A stretch of 64,000 nucleotides of DNA from AWTP1-13 sp963832445 (GCA_963832445.1 CAWHUM010000011.1:124001-188000), one strand, 5' to 3'. Positions 26,091 to 35,125 are shown, counted from the first letter of the stretch. Program-made: numbers and translations. The notes: generated by a model from the sequence alone, not told the origin.

Positions 26091-26399
26091 GGGCGCCTCG
26101 GCTAGCGTGACGCAAGGGCCCGGTCAAGGCGACACCGGCTCCCTGCCGTGCCGAAGTGCAGGATGCCGGCGCTGTGCGCAGCGAGTGTTTTCGGGGTGTG
26201 CGACCGGTACGTGGCCGATGGCCGCATGTGGCGACGCAGCATCATCATATGCATTTGGCACATCACAATAATTTGCAATCATATCAGCGCCACCTTGAGC
26301 ACGCATTGTGCAATGCAATAGCAGATCCCAAATGGAGATTCAGCCGCGCGAGGCAAAGCGGCCGACCGACTGCGATGCGGTAGTAAAGAGGGCTTGATC
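26091..26399. other. Gene-free gap between divergent zapE and the GNAT gene
   Basis: About 309 bp between two divergent genes. The middle (26,235-26,300) is distinctly AT-rich (catcatatgcatttggcaca and aataatttgcaatcatatca) and has overlapping imperfect inverted repeats around TTTGCA/TGCAAA, as expected for a promoter and operator region. I could not define a specific factor site. No RNA gene was recognised. Confidence 0.4.
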
Positions 26400-26975
26400 A
26401 TGAGCGAACTGGAAGCCGGCGATGGGGTCATTCGCCGACTGTGGCCGACGGAAACAGACAAGTTCCGCGACCACCTGTTGAGACTGGACTGCGACAGTAG
26501 GCGCATGCGCTTCGCGCACGCGGTGTCGGATGTGTTCATCGAAGACTATGCGAGCCGGATGACCGAGTACGGCAGCCTGGTCTATGGCTACCTGGTCGAC
26601 GGCCAGGTGCGAGGGGCGGCCGAGCTTCGCCGCCTGGGCGACGCCTGGGGCGAGGAGGCGGAGGCTGCGTTCTCCGTGGAGAAGCCCTTCCAGGACCGCG
26701 GCGTCGGCTCGGACCTGATGGGCCGCGTCGTGCGCGCGGCGCGCAATCGGCGCATCCGCCGGCTCTACATGAGCTGTCTGGCGGAGAACGCCAGGATGCA
26801 GGTGATCGCCAAGAAGCACGAGGCGGCGCTGCGCTTCGAGTACGGCGAGGTGATCGGCGAGATCCTGCCCGAGCAGCCCAACTACTTCTCGATCATTGCC
26901 GAGGCTGCAGAAGACCGCGTCGGCTTCATGATCGCCGTCCTAGAGCTACAGAGCCGGATGGTGCGGGCGGCGTAG
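26400..26975 (+). CDS. GNAT family N-acetyltransferase
   Basis: A 191-residue single-domain GNAT. The acetyl-CoA pyrophosphate loop is VEKPFQDRGVGSDLMGRVVR, matching Q/R-x-x-G-x-G/A, followed by RIRRLYMSCLAENARMQVIA, the usual beta5-alpha4 region. The N-terminal DHLLRLDCDSRRMRFAHAVS resembles the acetyltransferases often fused to CoA-binding/ATP-grasp domains, but no such domain is present here. The ATG at 26400 follows AAAGAGGG. It is convergent with rplS. The acceptor is unknown. Confidence 0.85.
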   Translation: MSELEAGDGVIRRLWPTETDKFRDHLLRLDCDSRRMRFAHAVSDVFIEDYASRMTEYGSLVYGYLVDGQVRGAAELRRLGDAWGEEAEAAFSVEKPFQDRGVGSDLMGRVVRAARNRRIRRLYMSCLAENARMQVIAKKHEAALRFEYGEVIGEILPEQPNYFSIIAEAAEDRVGFMIAVLELQSRMVRAA

Positions 26976-27051
26976 GGCGCAATAGCGTAGCGTATTGCGC
27001 CGTTCTCGCCAGGTGATCGGCGCAATGCGGCTACCGCCTTATTGCGCCCTA
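26973..27051. repeat. GGGCGCAATA palindrome pair between convergent genes
   Basis: TAGGGCGCAATAGCG...TATTGCGCC and an inverted partner GGCGCAATG...TTATTGCGCCCTA fill the 73-bp gap between the GNAT gene and rplS, which converge here. The hairpins can act as a two-way transcription end. Similar palindromes are scattered in many proteobacterial genomes. Confidence 0.7.
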
Positions 27052-27777
27052 CTTCTTCTTGTCGTCGGGCTTGGCTTCAGCCTCGGCCGGCACCTCGGCG
27101 GCGGCTGCCTCGGCCACCAGGCGCTGCGCCTGTCCGACCCAGTCGTCCTTCTCGATGCGGCCGTTGAGGCCCAGCGCCTCGTCGACGTTGGCGATGTCGT
27201 CGTCGGAGAAGTTGGCGATCTGCTCGAACTTGATGACGCCGAGTCCGCCGAGCCGCGCTGCCAGCTCGGCGCTGAGGCCCTTGATCTGGGTGAGGTTGTC
27301 GGCCTCGCCCTTGGGCTTCTTGAAGCCCTTGAAGGCGGCGTTGAGGCGCTTGGCGCGGGCGTCCGTGCGCTCGAAGATGCGGGCCGACTTGCCGCGGCGG
27401 CCGCGCAGATAATAGAGCTTGGCGCGGCGCACCTTGCCGCGGCGCAGAACCTCGATCTCGGCGATGTAGGGCGAGTAGATCGGGAACACGCGCTCCACGC
27501 CCTCGCCGTAGGAAATCTTGCGCACCGTGAAGCTCTCGTTGATGCCGCTGCCGGAGCGGGCGATCACGACGCCCTCGTAGGCCTGCAGGCGGAAGCCCGG
27601 GCCCTTGGCCTCGTCCGGCTTGGCCTTCTTCTTGTCCTTGGGGTCGGCCTCGACGCCCTCGATCACCTTCACCATCACCTTGACGGTGTCGCCCGGCGCG
27701 AACTCGGGGATGATGCGCTTGGCGGTGACGGCGCGCATCTGCTCGCGCTCGATCTCTTGGATGATTGTCAGCGTCAT
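27049..27777 (-). CDS. rplS: 50S ribosomal protein L19 with C-terminal helix-hairpin-helix extension
   Basis: L19 lies at the 30S/50S interface. Residues 1-150 hold the conserved core: MTLTIIQEIEREQMRAVTAK, GDTVKVMVKVIEG, YEGVVIARSGSGINESFTVR and RVFPIYSPYIAEIEVLRRGK. A charged KDKKKAKPDEAK insert lies near residue 40. At 242 residues the protein is about twice the usual 115-130. The tail from about residue 165 (LTQIKGLSAELAARLGGLGV, FEQIANFSDDDIANVDEALG, RIEKDDWVGQA) is a helix-hairpin-helix module seen attached to other alphaproteobacterial proteins such as L21. The usual rpsP-rimM-trmD partners are not adjacent. Confidence 0.95.
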   Translation of the reverse strand: MTLTIIQEIEREQMRAVTAKRIIPEFAPGDTVKVMVKVIEGVEADPKDKKKAKPDEAKGPGFRLQAYEGVVIARSGSGINESFTVRKISYGEGVERVFPIYSPYIAEIEVLRRGKVRRAKLYYLRGRRGKSARIFERTDARAKRLNAAFKGFKKPKGEADNLTQIKGLSAELAARLGGLGVIKFEQIANFSDDDIANVDEALGLNGRIEKDDWVGQAQRLVAEAAAAEVPAEAEAKPDDKKK

Positions 27778-28057
27778 TGGGGCCTCGAGGTAGTGCGAAT
27801 AGCGCGCGGTTCGAGCCCGCCCAACAGGGACCAGGCACCCACGCGGCAGGTGTTCGGGAAAGCCGATGGCGCCGGGGTTCTAGCGCAATCGGGGGAGCCT
27901 TGTCGATGGGAAAGGGGGGTCTACCCCCGTTGCAGGCCGGGCCGGCGGCTTCTGAGGGCCGGCGGGGCACCTGCGACGGCATCGTGATTGCCCTGCCGCG
28001 GCCACTTGGTGCACAGCTTGGCCAGCGCATCCCCAGCGGGAAAAATCGGTCCAGGCA

Positions 28058-30327
28058 ATGCCATATTCCGACTACCGCCCCGACCTGATGGGCTCGGCCA
28101 GGCTCCAGCCCTCCGGCGCCTTCGAGGCGGGCTCCATGCAGAGCTTCACCCTCGTCTACACGGCGGGGCGGTTCGGGGTGGACGACACCGGGTCGATCAA
28201 GATCGGCTTCCGCTTCGCCACCGACTTCGGGCCGGTGCAGTTCACCGACCCCATAGGGCTCAGGGCTACACGACGGTCGAGGCCTCCAACGGGGCCACCC
28301 TGGAGGCCAAGTGGGAGTTCAAGCGCAACATCCGCCCCTGGAGCCGGTCGCTCTATGTGGGCGTGGTGAAGGATTTCCTGGCCCCCGGCGACACCATCAC
28401 CATCCGCTTCGGCGACCGCCGGCAGGGCTCGCCCGGCATTCGGCTGCAGACCTATTGCGAGAGCGAGTTCGAGTTCCGCGTGTTCGCCGACCCGATCGCC
28501 ACCTACGACTACGTGGCGCTGCCGGAGAGCCCGAAGATCGCAATTCTGCCGGGGCCGGGCGTGCGCTGGCGCGCGGTGCTGCCGACGTTGGTGCGCGCAG
28601 GCGAGCCGTTCCGGCTTTCGATCAAGGCTGACGACAAGTGGGGCAATCCCTCCAATCTCGTCGATCGCACGCTGCGGCTTGCGAGCGAGGGCGCGCCGAT
28701 CGCCGGGCTGCCGGACACGCTGCGCTTCGCGCCGGGCAGCTTCGCAGCGGTGGCGGATGGCCTGCGCGTGGAGACGCCCGGGCGATTGCGTCGTGCGCGT
28801 GCTCGACGAGGCGGGCAAAGAGCTCGCCCGCTCGAACCCGCTGCGGGCCGTCGAAGCAGCGACGCCGCTCGTGCACTTCTGGGGCGACACGCACGGCCAG
28901 TCGAACGAGACGCTCGGCACCAACACGGCGCGCGAATACTTCGAGTTCGGCCGCGACAAGGCCTTCCTCGACGTGATGGGCCACCAGGGCAACGACTTCC
29001 AGATCACCGGTGCGTTCTGGCGCGAGCTGAACGACTTGTCGAGCCGAGTTCGACAAGCCGGGCCGCTTCGTGTGCATCCCGGGCTACGAGTGGTCGGCCA
29101 ACACGGCGGTGGGCGGCGACCGCAACGTGCACTACCGGCACGAAGGCGAGACCATCCACCGTTCCTCGCACGCGCAGATCGCGGACGCCGGCGATATCGT
29201 GGATGAGAAATCCGACGCGCACGATGCGCACGTCCTGTTCGAGAAGCTCACGGGCAAGGACTGCGTGGTGATGGCCCACGTCGGCGGGCGCTATGCCGAC
29301 ATCAAGTTCGCGCACGACCCGATGGAGACGGCGGTGGAGGTGCACTCGGCCTGGGGCACGTTCGAATGGATCGTGCGCGATGCCTTCGAGAAGGGCTACC
29401 GCGTCGGCATCGTCGCCAACTCGGACGGGCACAAGGGCCGGCCCGGCGCCTGCTATCCCGGCGCCTCGTTCTTCGGCAGCTACGGCGGGCTCACCTGCTT
29501 CCTGGCCGAGCGGCTCGACCGCGACGCCATCTTCGAGTGCATGCGGCGGCGGCGGCACTATGCGACCACGGGCAATCGAGCGGTGCTCACCGTTGTGGCG
29601 GAGACGACGGCGGATGCGGAGGTGTTCGTGCGCGACCCGGCCGCCGCGCCGACGGCAATCGGAGCGATCGCGGCGTCTGCATCATGGGCGACATCGCGCA
29701 GGTGGCGGACGACGAGGTGGAGTTGGCCATCGAGGTGGTGGGCTCGGCGCCCATCGAGCGGCTCGACATCTACGATGGGCTCGACCTGATCGAGACCGTG
29801 CGGCCCTATACGGCGAGCGACCTCGGCCGCCGCGTGCGCCTCGTGTACCAGGGTGCCGAGTATCGCGGGCGGGCGCGCACGACCAACTGGGACGGCTCGC
29901 TGACGCTCGAGGGCAACCGCATCGTACGCGCCGACGTGATCAACAACTGGAACCTCGACCGCGGCATCCAGAAGCAGGACTGCGACCAGCGTGACCTGGA
30001 AAGCGGTGACGACAGGTAACTACGGCGCCATCGACCTGTGGCTCGAGAGGAGATGGCGGACGGCTGGCATTCAAGACGGCGCCGGTGGCGGGAGAGGCGG
30101 CGATCGCCGAGCTAGGCGTCGAGCCCTTCGCGTTCGACGCCGGCGGGCTCGAGCGGAAGATCGAGCTGCAGCGTCTGCCCGAGGCGATGCGGGAGCGGCG
30201 CCTGGCGCTGCGGCGGAGGGTGAAGGTGCGCGGCCTGGGCGATACGCGGCTCTACGTACGCGTGCAGCAGGAGGATGGGCATCGCGTGTGGTCGAGCCCG
30301 ATTTACCTTTTTCAAGCAAAAGAGTGA
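28058..30327 (+). pseudogene. DUF3604-like (PHP-type hydrolase) gene, broken by several frameshifts
   Basis: The family sequence can be followed only by changing frame about seven times: near 28,255, 28,785, 29,040, 29,670, 30,000 and 30,050, plus one uncertain site. Recognisable pieces are GSIKIGFRFATDFGPVQFTD, FLAPGDTITIRFGDRRQGSP, the putative metal-site VHFWGDTHGQSNETLG, CIPGYEWSANTAVGGDRNVH, MAHVGGRYADIKFAHDP and GIVANSDGHKGRPGACYPG. The C-terminus ends SSPIYLFQAKE. His/Asp positions fit a PHP-like metallohydrolase of about 750 residues. Most breaks are repaired by removing one base, but so many in 2.3 kb could also mean true decay. Function of the family is unknown. Confidence 0.7.
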
Positions 30328-30388
30328 GTGTCGAGCGCGGGAGTGCGGCAAGTTGACTCGGGGCTGCCGCGGTAGCTCACCACACAGG

Positions 30389-31312
30389 TCAGTTGAAAAA
30401 GCGGTCGAGTTCCTTGAACGCAAAATGGTCCTTACCGCTGAAGATAGCGGCGAGCGGGCGGCTAGTCACACCGACCAGTTTGATCTCCTCTATTGGGCGG
30501 GGGTGGCCTGGGATCATAGCACCAGCCATCTTGGGGTCCTTCAGCACTCGGAGCCCGCTCGGGTCCACTATGTACGTGCCAAGCCCACGCTGACTGGATG
30601 CGCGCTCGATCACGTCGTTGATGTGGTCGTCCTGAAAGCTGTACCCGATGACCATGAGCTTTGAGTTCGGCTGATTGAGCGAGGAGCCGAAGAACTCATG
30701 GCAATGGCGCAGCACTTCGAACGACTGGATAGCACCTGACTTCGCGTTGCCCATGATGAGAATCGGCGCCCCTGAAGCTGCTCTCCAGTTCATGGAGCCA
30801 TGCAGTTTCACGAGCGGCTGCATCCTGGGTGGTGGGGAGAATGATTGCTCTGGCTCCCAAATCTTATCCACGGCTCCGTAGTGATCGTGGCCTAGCGCCC
30901 TAGGTTTCATTCCAGCAACGACAGCTCCGCTCCACCTTCCGCCAAGCGGGAAGCGCTCCAGGTAGTGATTTTCCAGGAGCAGATCTTGGTTGAGGGAGAA
31001 AATCGCGTCGAACTTCGCCAGGAACCGCGCCACCTGGTATTCGACCGCGTTGGAGAACTCGAACGTCACATCGAGAAGTGCCACGTTCAGCCGCTGGAAC
31101 AGGCCCACCACAGCGTCTTGGAACCGGCGCTGGCTCTCGGACGCTGGCGACTGGAAGCCCTGGAACGCGCTCTCGAACGGCCCCTTGCGCAGAGCGGCCG
31201 ACAGCGCGTGGTCGTCATGCAGGGCGCCAAGAAGGCTGCCCGTCACTTCGTCTGAGAGCGGGCCACCCCAGTTCCGAGTGAAGCCCGCGCCGATCAGGAG
31301 ATAGTGAGGCAT
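30389..31312 (-). CDS. Stand-alone SIR2-domain protein (putative NAD+-consuming enzyme)
   Basis: The 307-residue protein is a single SIR2-like (SIR2_2) domain. LLIGAGFTRNWGGPLSDE (6-23) is the NAD-binding GAG loop, FSLNQD (105-110) supplies the Asn/Asp pair, LVKLHGSMNW (168-176) the catalytic His171, and VIGYSFQDDHIND (221-233) the second ribose-binding loop. No helicase, STAND or Argonaute partner is encoded beside it. Family members with this architecture occur in anti-phage systems as NADases, but stand-alone ones are mostly untested. Base composition is lower in GC than the flanks, suggesting transfer. It lies 61 bp downstream of the aconitase X genes on the same strand. Confidence 0.85.
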   Translation of the reverse strand: MPHYLLIGAGFTRNWGGPLSDEVTGSLLGALHDDHALSAALRKGPFESAFQGFQSPASESQRRFQDAVVGLFQRLNVALLDVTFEFSNAVEYQVARFLAKFDAIFSLNQDLLLENHYLERFPLGGRWSGAVVAGMKPRALGHDHYGAVDKIWEPEQSFSPPPRMQPLVKLHGSMNWRAASGAPILIMGNAKSGAIQSFEVLRHCHEFFGSSLNQPNSKLMVIGYSFQDDHINDVIERASSQRGLGTYIVDPSGLRVLKDPKMAGAMIPGHPRPIEEIKLVGVTSRPLAAIFSGKDHFAFKELDRFFN

Positions 31313-31373
31313 ATTCGTTTCCCCGTCGAAACAGCCATGGGCTGGTGGCGTTCGCTGGTGCGGATCCAGCGGG

Positions 31374-31790
31374 TCAATCGCGATTGAGGATCGTCACCAG
31401 CCCCTTGTCGGGCTCGATGCGCAATTCGTCACCGGTGCGAATGAGGTCGGTGGGATCGCCGGCCTCGAAGCGGTCGACCATGGTCAGCTCGGCGAAGGCG
31501 GCGCCCTGCGCCAGTATGGTGTTGGTGCGGTCGAAGACAATGGCCTTCGGCGCCATGCCGCGCGCCGCCATCTCGCGCAGCATCCACGCCGAGGCTACGC
31601 CGCCCTTGGCGGTCTGCAGCACAAGGATGCGGTCGAGGTAGCTCTGGCCGTAGAGCTTGTGGGCGGGGCGCGAGAAGGTGCCCTCGAGGCGGTCGAGGTC
31701 GTAACGGGCGGAGAAGTTGTCGCGGGCGACCAGCGCGGTGCCGGTCACGGCCGGACCCAGTCCCTTGTGGCACTTGAGGACGATCGGCAT
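31374..31790 (-). CDS. Aconitase X small (swivel) subunit
   Basis: A 138-residue protein of the DUF126/AcnX swivel family. Its core reads GLGPAVTGTALVARDNFSAR, LYGQSYLDRILVLQTAKGGV, ASAWMLREMAARGMAPKAIV and TILAQGAAFAELTMVDRF. The start at ATG 31790 follows the large-subunit stop by 4 bp, so both are made from one message. AcnX enzymes are dehydratases: archaeal forms act on mevalonate 5-phosphate and characterised bacterial ones on cis-3-hydroxy-L-proline. Which applies here is not decidable from the small subunit. Confidence 0.88.
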   Translation of the reverse strand: MPIVLKCHKGLGPAVTGTALVARDNFSARYDLDRLEGTFSRPAHKLYGQSYLDRILVLQTAKGGVASAWMLREMAARGMAPKAIVFDRTNTILAQGAAFAELTMVDRFEAGDPTDLIRTGDELRIEPDKGLVTILNRD

Positions 31791-31794
31791 CGGA

Positions 31795-33042
31795 CTACAC
31801 GATCCTCCCGGCAACGGCGCTGTCGATGCAGCGCTGCATCGTCGCCAAGGTCGGCTTGTAGCCGTAGCCGGCGATGATGTTGACGAGCTTGGCGGAGTTG
31901 GTGAGCAGGCGCTGCCAGCCGTTGGCCTCGGCCATCTCTCGCGCATAGCTCTGATAGAAGCACACGCCCGAGGCGACGATGCCGCCGGCGTCCTCGATGG
32001 TGCGGGTCAGCCCCATGCGGTCGGCGGCAAACTTGATCTCGGGCGAGGTGGTGACGATCAGCGCAGTTTCGGCGTGGATGCGCCTGCCGCCGAGCAAGCC
32101 GGCCACCTGGCTCATCTCGATCAGCGAGAGCTGCGGGGCGGCGAACACCACCACGTCGACCTTGTCGCCAGCCGCGGCGTAGACCGCATAGAAGGCGTCG
32201 AAATCGGCAGCCGCGATGGGCGTGGCCTGCGGGATCGGCCGGTCGGCGAACGCGTCGGCGAGGGTTGGCGCCTCCGGCGTAACACCGGGCATATGGAACA
32301 TGGCGACCGAGCCGAAGCTCGCCAGCGCCGCGCCGAAGTGCTTGAGCTCATCGGAGTTGGGGGGCTCCTCGATCCCGCTGACGACGGGCACCTCCCAGTA
32401 GCTGTTGGTCGCCTTGCCGACGAGGCCGCCGAGCGCGCCCCAGTCGGCGAGATCGCGCGGGCGATGGCGAAGCTCGAAATGCTTGGTGCCGACCCTATGC
32501 GCATCCAGATGGTAGCCGTAGCGCGGCGTCCGCCCGGTGAGGCCGGCGGCGAGCGCGGAGGGGCCGCCCTCGAAATTGCTGCGCGCGCCCTGCACGCTGT
32601 TGGAGTAGATCACGACGCCGGTGTCGCCCATGGCCAGGTGCTCGCCCCGCACCGGCGGCAGGACGGTCTGGTAGTTGATGCAGGTGTTGGTCATCAGCAC
32701 GCCGAGCGCCTCGAACGCGCCGGTGGCGCGGGCCTCTATTGCTGCCATGGCGTCGGTCTGCCGGAGGCGCTTGTAGGAGGCGAAGTCGAGCCCGCGCGGA
32801 TCGGTGATGGTGGGGATGCGCACGCGGCGCTCTGGCTGCGGCAGCGCGGCCAGCTGCTCGAGCCAGGCGACGCCGGCGTCGCCGAGGCTCTCGGTGTCGG
32901 CCATGATGTGGGCCTGGCCGACACGCACGAAATCGGGCGCGTCGAAGAATTGGCCCACAGCGATCTGGTGGCGCATGGCCCACTGGCGGGCGGGCCCGTG
33001 TGCGCCCGCCAGCATGGCCTGTTCCTCGTCGGTCAGCCGCAT
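31795..33042 (-). CDS. Aconitase X catalytic (large) subunit
   Basis: A 415-residue DUF521/AcnX large subunit. Distinctive segments are MRLTDEEQAMLAGAHGPARQ, VGQAHIMADTESLGDAG, RIPTITDPRGLDFASYKRLR, VLMTNTCINYQTVLPPVRGE, GDTGVVIYSNSVQGARSNFE and ASGVCFYQSYAREMAEANGW. The Cys in TNTCIN and GVCFY are candidates for iron-sulfur ligands. Bacterial two-subunit AcnX usually dehydrates cis-3-hydroxy-L-proline, but no proline-pathway gene is near; the neighbour is a Bug-type binding protein, which suggests an imported carboxylate substrate. It begins 23 bp after that gene. Confidence 0.88.
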   Translation of the reverse strand: MRLTDEEQAMLAGAHGPARQWAMRHQIAVGQFFDAPDFVRVGQAHIMADTESLGDAGVAWLEQLAALPQPERRVRIPTITDPRGLDFASYKRLRQTDAMAAIEARATGAFEALGVLMTNTCINYQTVLPPVRGEHLAMGDTGVVIYSNSVQGARSNFEGGPSALAAGLTGRTPRYGYHLDAHRVGTKHFELRHRPRDLADWGALGGLVGKATNSYWEVPVVSGIEEPPNSDELKHFGAALASFGSVAMFHMPGVTPEAPTLADAFADRPIPQATPIAAADFDAFYAVYAAAGDKVDVVVFAAPQLSLIEMSQVAGLLGGRRIHAETALIVTTSPEIKFAADRMGLTRTIEDAGGIVASGVCFYQSYAREMAEANGWQRLLTNSAKLVNIIAGYGYKPTLATMQRCIDSAVAGRIV

Positions 33043-33064
33043 GCAATACAGCCAGGTTCGCGGC

Positions 33065-34066
33065 TTACTTCTTCGCGTCCCCGCCGGGCTCGGCGGCCAT
33101 GGCCGCCTTCAGGACGGGCGTGATGCGCGCCATCTCGCTCTCGACCAGCTTCTGCAGTCCGGCCGGCCCGCGGTCGGCGCCCTGCGGTGCCGTGCTTCCG
33201 AGCTCGACGTAGCGCGCAATGGTGTTTGGGTCGTCGAGGGCTTTGTCGAGCGCGCCTACGAGCTTGTCGACAATGTCCTTCGGCGTGCCCTTGGGCGCGA
33301 CCATGGCGTTCCAGGCGCTGAAGATGAAATCGACCCCCAGCTCGCCGGTGGTTGGAACGTCCGGCAGGCTTTCGAGGCGCTTGTGTGCGGCGACGGCGTA
33401 GGCTTTGATCGTGTCGCCCTTGATCTGCGGGATCACGTTGAGCGACTGATCGACCATGTAGTCGATCTGGCCGCCAACCAGGTCGTTGAGGGCCGGCGCT
33501 GTGCCGCGATAGGCCACCATGGCCGGCTTGAGGCCGAACTGGGCATTGAACAGAGTGCCCGACACGTGGCTGATCGAGCCGACGCCGGCGTGGCCGTAGC
33601 TCAGCTTGGCGCTGTTCGCCTTCAGATACTCGAGCAGCTCCTTGAGGTTCTTGGCCGCGGTATCTTTCTTCGCCACGATGGCCTGCGGCGTATAGTTGGC
33701 GATGCCGACCTGCTCGAAGCTGGTGGCGGGATTGTACTTGAGGTTGGCATAGAGGGCGGGCGCGGCCGACTGCGTGCCCATGTTGCCGACGCCCAACGTA
33801 TAGCCGTCAGGTGCCGCCATGGCGACGCGCGTCATGCCGGTGCTGCCGCCAGCGCCGCCGACGTTCTCGACCACCAGCTGCTGGCCCAATGTGCGCGACA
33901 TGTGCTCAGCCAGGATGCGGGTGACGACGTCGGTCGGCCCGCCGGCGGCGAACGGCACGATCACGTTGATGGGCTTTGTGGGGTAGGCCGTTTGTGCCGC
34001 GGCGGTTCCCGTGAAGGCGGGAATCAGGGCAGCCAGCACAGCAGCCGACAGTCTCTTGCAGATCAC
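33065..34066 (-). CDS. Bug-family tripartite tricarboxylate-type substrate-binding protein
   Basis: A periplasmic binding protein (TctC/Bug) of 333 residues. A signal peptide ends in TGTAAAQ. The mature start AYPTKPINVIVPFAAGGPTD and VVENVGGAGGSTGMTRVA are the carboxylate-binding hallmarks, followed by YGHAGVGSISHVSGTLF, MVAYRGTAPALNDLVGGQID and FSAWNAMVAPKGTPKDIVDK. The start is GTG 34066 with GGAAGGAGA upstream. No TctA/TctB membrane genes are present, as is common for Bug proteins. Co-orientation with the aconitase X pair suggests it delivers that enzyme's substrate or a precursor (inference). Confidence 0.9.
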   Translation of the reverse strand: MICKRLSAAVLAALIPAFTGTAAAQTAYPTKPINVIVPFAAGGPTDVVTRILAEHMSRTLGQQLVVENVGGAGGSTGMTRVAMAAPDGYTLGVGNMGTQSAAPALYANLKYNPATSFEQVGIANYTPQAIVAKKDTAAKNLKELLEYLKANSAKLSYGHAGVGSISHVSGTLFNAQFGLKPAMVAYRGTAPALNDLVGGQIDYMVDQSLNVIPQIKGDTIKAYAVAAHKRLESLPDVPTTGELGVDFIFSAWNAMVAPKGTPKDIVDKLVGALDKALDDPNTIARYVELGSTAPQGADRGPAGLQKLVESEMARITPVLKAAMAAEPGGDAKK

Positions 34067-34538
34067 TACGTGTCTCCTTCCTTGCTCGAAGCGTCTCCTG
34101 CACCGGTTGCCTGCAACTGTATGACATTCGGGTGACTCTTGTAACGTTGCCGTCGTAGGCCCTACTCATTTGTCGCGCGCCGACTTGTCTCGGGAAAATG
34201 CCGCTTTGGGCGACACGGTCAGACCCCAGACGATGGGCTCGGCAAGATGCCGCATGCGATCGGCCGATCTGCTCTCCGCGGGCGTATCTGTTCGCATGAA
34301 AGAGCAATGCGAATCATGCGCTTAATCGACGGCGGACGCAGCGGGCACAACGATCAGGGTGCGCGCATCTTGGAACGGTATGAAACCCGCCCGCCATAGT
34401 GCCCCGGACAAAGCGCCGAAGCGGATTGCGAAGTCGTTGGGATTTGGGCACGTTGGACGCGAAATGATGGGCTAGGTCCGCTGCTTGTGGGCGTGGGGCG
34501 CCTTGCGGACGGCCAGTGTTTCGAAGGGAGTGGCGTAA
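34067..34538. other. Gene-free gap between Bug-protein gene and membrane-protein gene
   Basis: About 470 bp separating divergent genes. It contains no convincing coding frame and no RNA gene I recognise. Base composition drops toward the right half. It presumably carries promoters for both sides; a short GTCAGACCCC near 34,218 resembles half of the family C palindrome but has no partner. Confidence 0.4.
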
Positions 34539-35003
34539 ATGACTCTGCGCATTATTTCCGAGGCGTCAGCGCGCAATCTGGAAAGAGGACTGCATACCGG
34601 CCGCGACATCGGGGGGAGCCTGCAAGACACCTACACGACCCGACTGGCTAAGCTGGTGCCGGCGGAGGCCATCACTGCCTATCCGATGTTTCTCAACTAT
34701 TATCCGCCCCAGCAGCGCACCTTGAACTATATCTTGGCGGTGGCGGCCATTATCCTCGTTGTTGTCGTCGTATTGCGGTGGAGCGCTACCAAAGGGCCGG
34801 ATGGCAAGGCGCAATGGCCGGCGATAGTTCTTAGCGCCATCAGCTTCGTGATTTGGGTGTTCGTGCTCAGCTCCAACACAGATTTCCAGGCACTTGCAAA
34901 CCTAGCAAGCTACAGTCCCTTGCCGATGCCGTTGCTGTCGTCGCTGGTGCTGTTCGCGTGGACGGCAATTGCGCCAGCCTTGTACTCCGGCGATCGGCTC
35001 TGA
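34539..35003 (+). CDS. Hypothetical membrane protein upstream of the caspase-like gene
   Basis: A 154-residue protein with a soluble N-terminus of about 60 residues (ISEASARNLERGLHTGRDIG, then AKLVPAEAITAYPMFLNYY) and three or four hydrophobic segments: LNYILAVAAIILVVVVVL, WPAIVLSAISFVIWVFVL, and LPMPLLSSLVLFAWTAIAP. The LVPAEAITAYPMF stretch is typical of small bacterial membrane proteins of unknown function found with other signalling proteins. GAAGGGAG precedes the ATG. It lies about 120 bp upstream of the lysozyme-caspase gene on the same strand and may be its membrane partner. Confidence 0.7.
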   Translation: MTLRIISEASARNLERGLHTGRDIGGSLQDTYTTRLAKLVPAEAITAYPMFLNYYPPQQRTLNYILAVAAIILVVVVVLRWSATKGPDGKAQWPAIVLSAISFVIWVFVLSSNTDFQALANLASYSPLPMPLLSSLVLFAWTAIAPALYSGDRL

Positions 35004-35125
35004 GGCACAAGCAGTCAACAGTGCGGGAGGCGTCCGACACCATTACCTAGTTCGTTTGCGGGGGCAGCACCATTCGCACAGCCGCAGCTGTGCGACAGTA
35101 TTTGTTCTTTGTGGGGGATGCCACC

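Noticed and set aside
27800..27826. A T-arm-like GCGGTTCGAGCCCGC upstream of rplS, considered as a tRNA or tRNA-end remnant for an island boundary
   Set aside because: Only the T-loop and a 4-bp stem fit; no acceptor, D or anticodon arm can be drawn, and the match to the tRNA-Asp end is limited to the generic TTCGA core.
34210..34235. GTCAGACCCC near 34.2 kb as another family C palindrome
   Set aside because: Only one arm is present and no hairpin partner follows.
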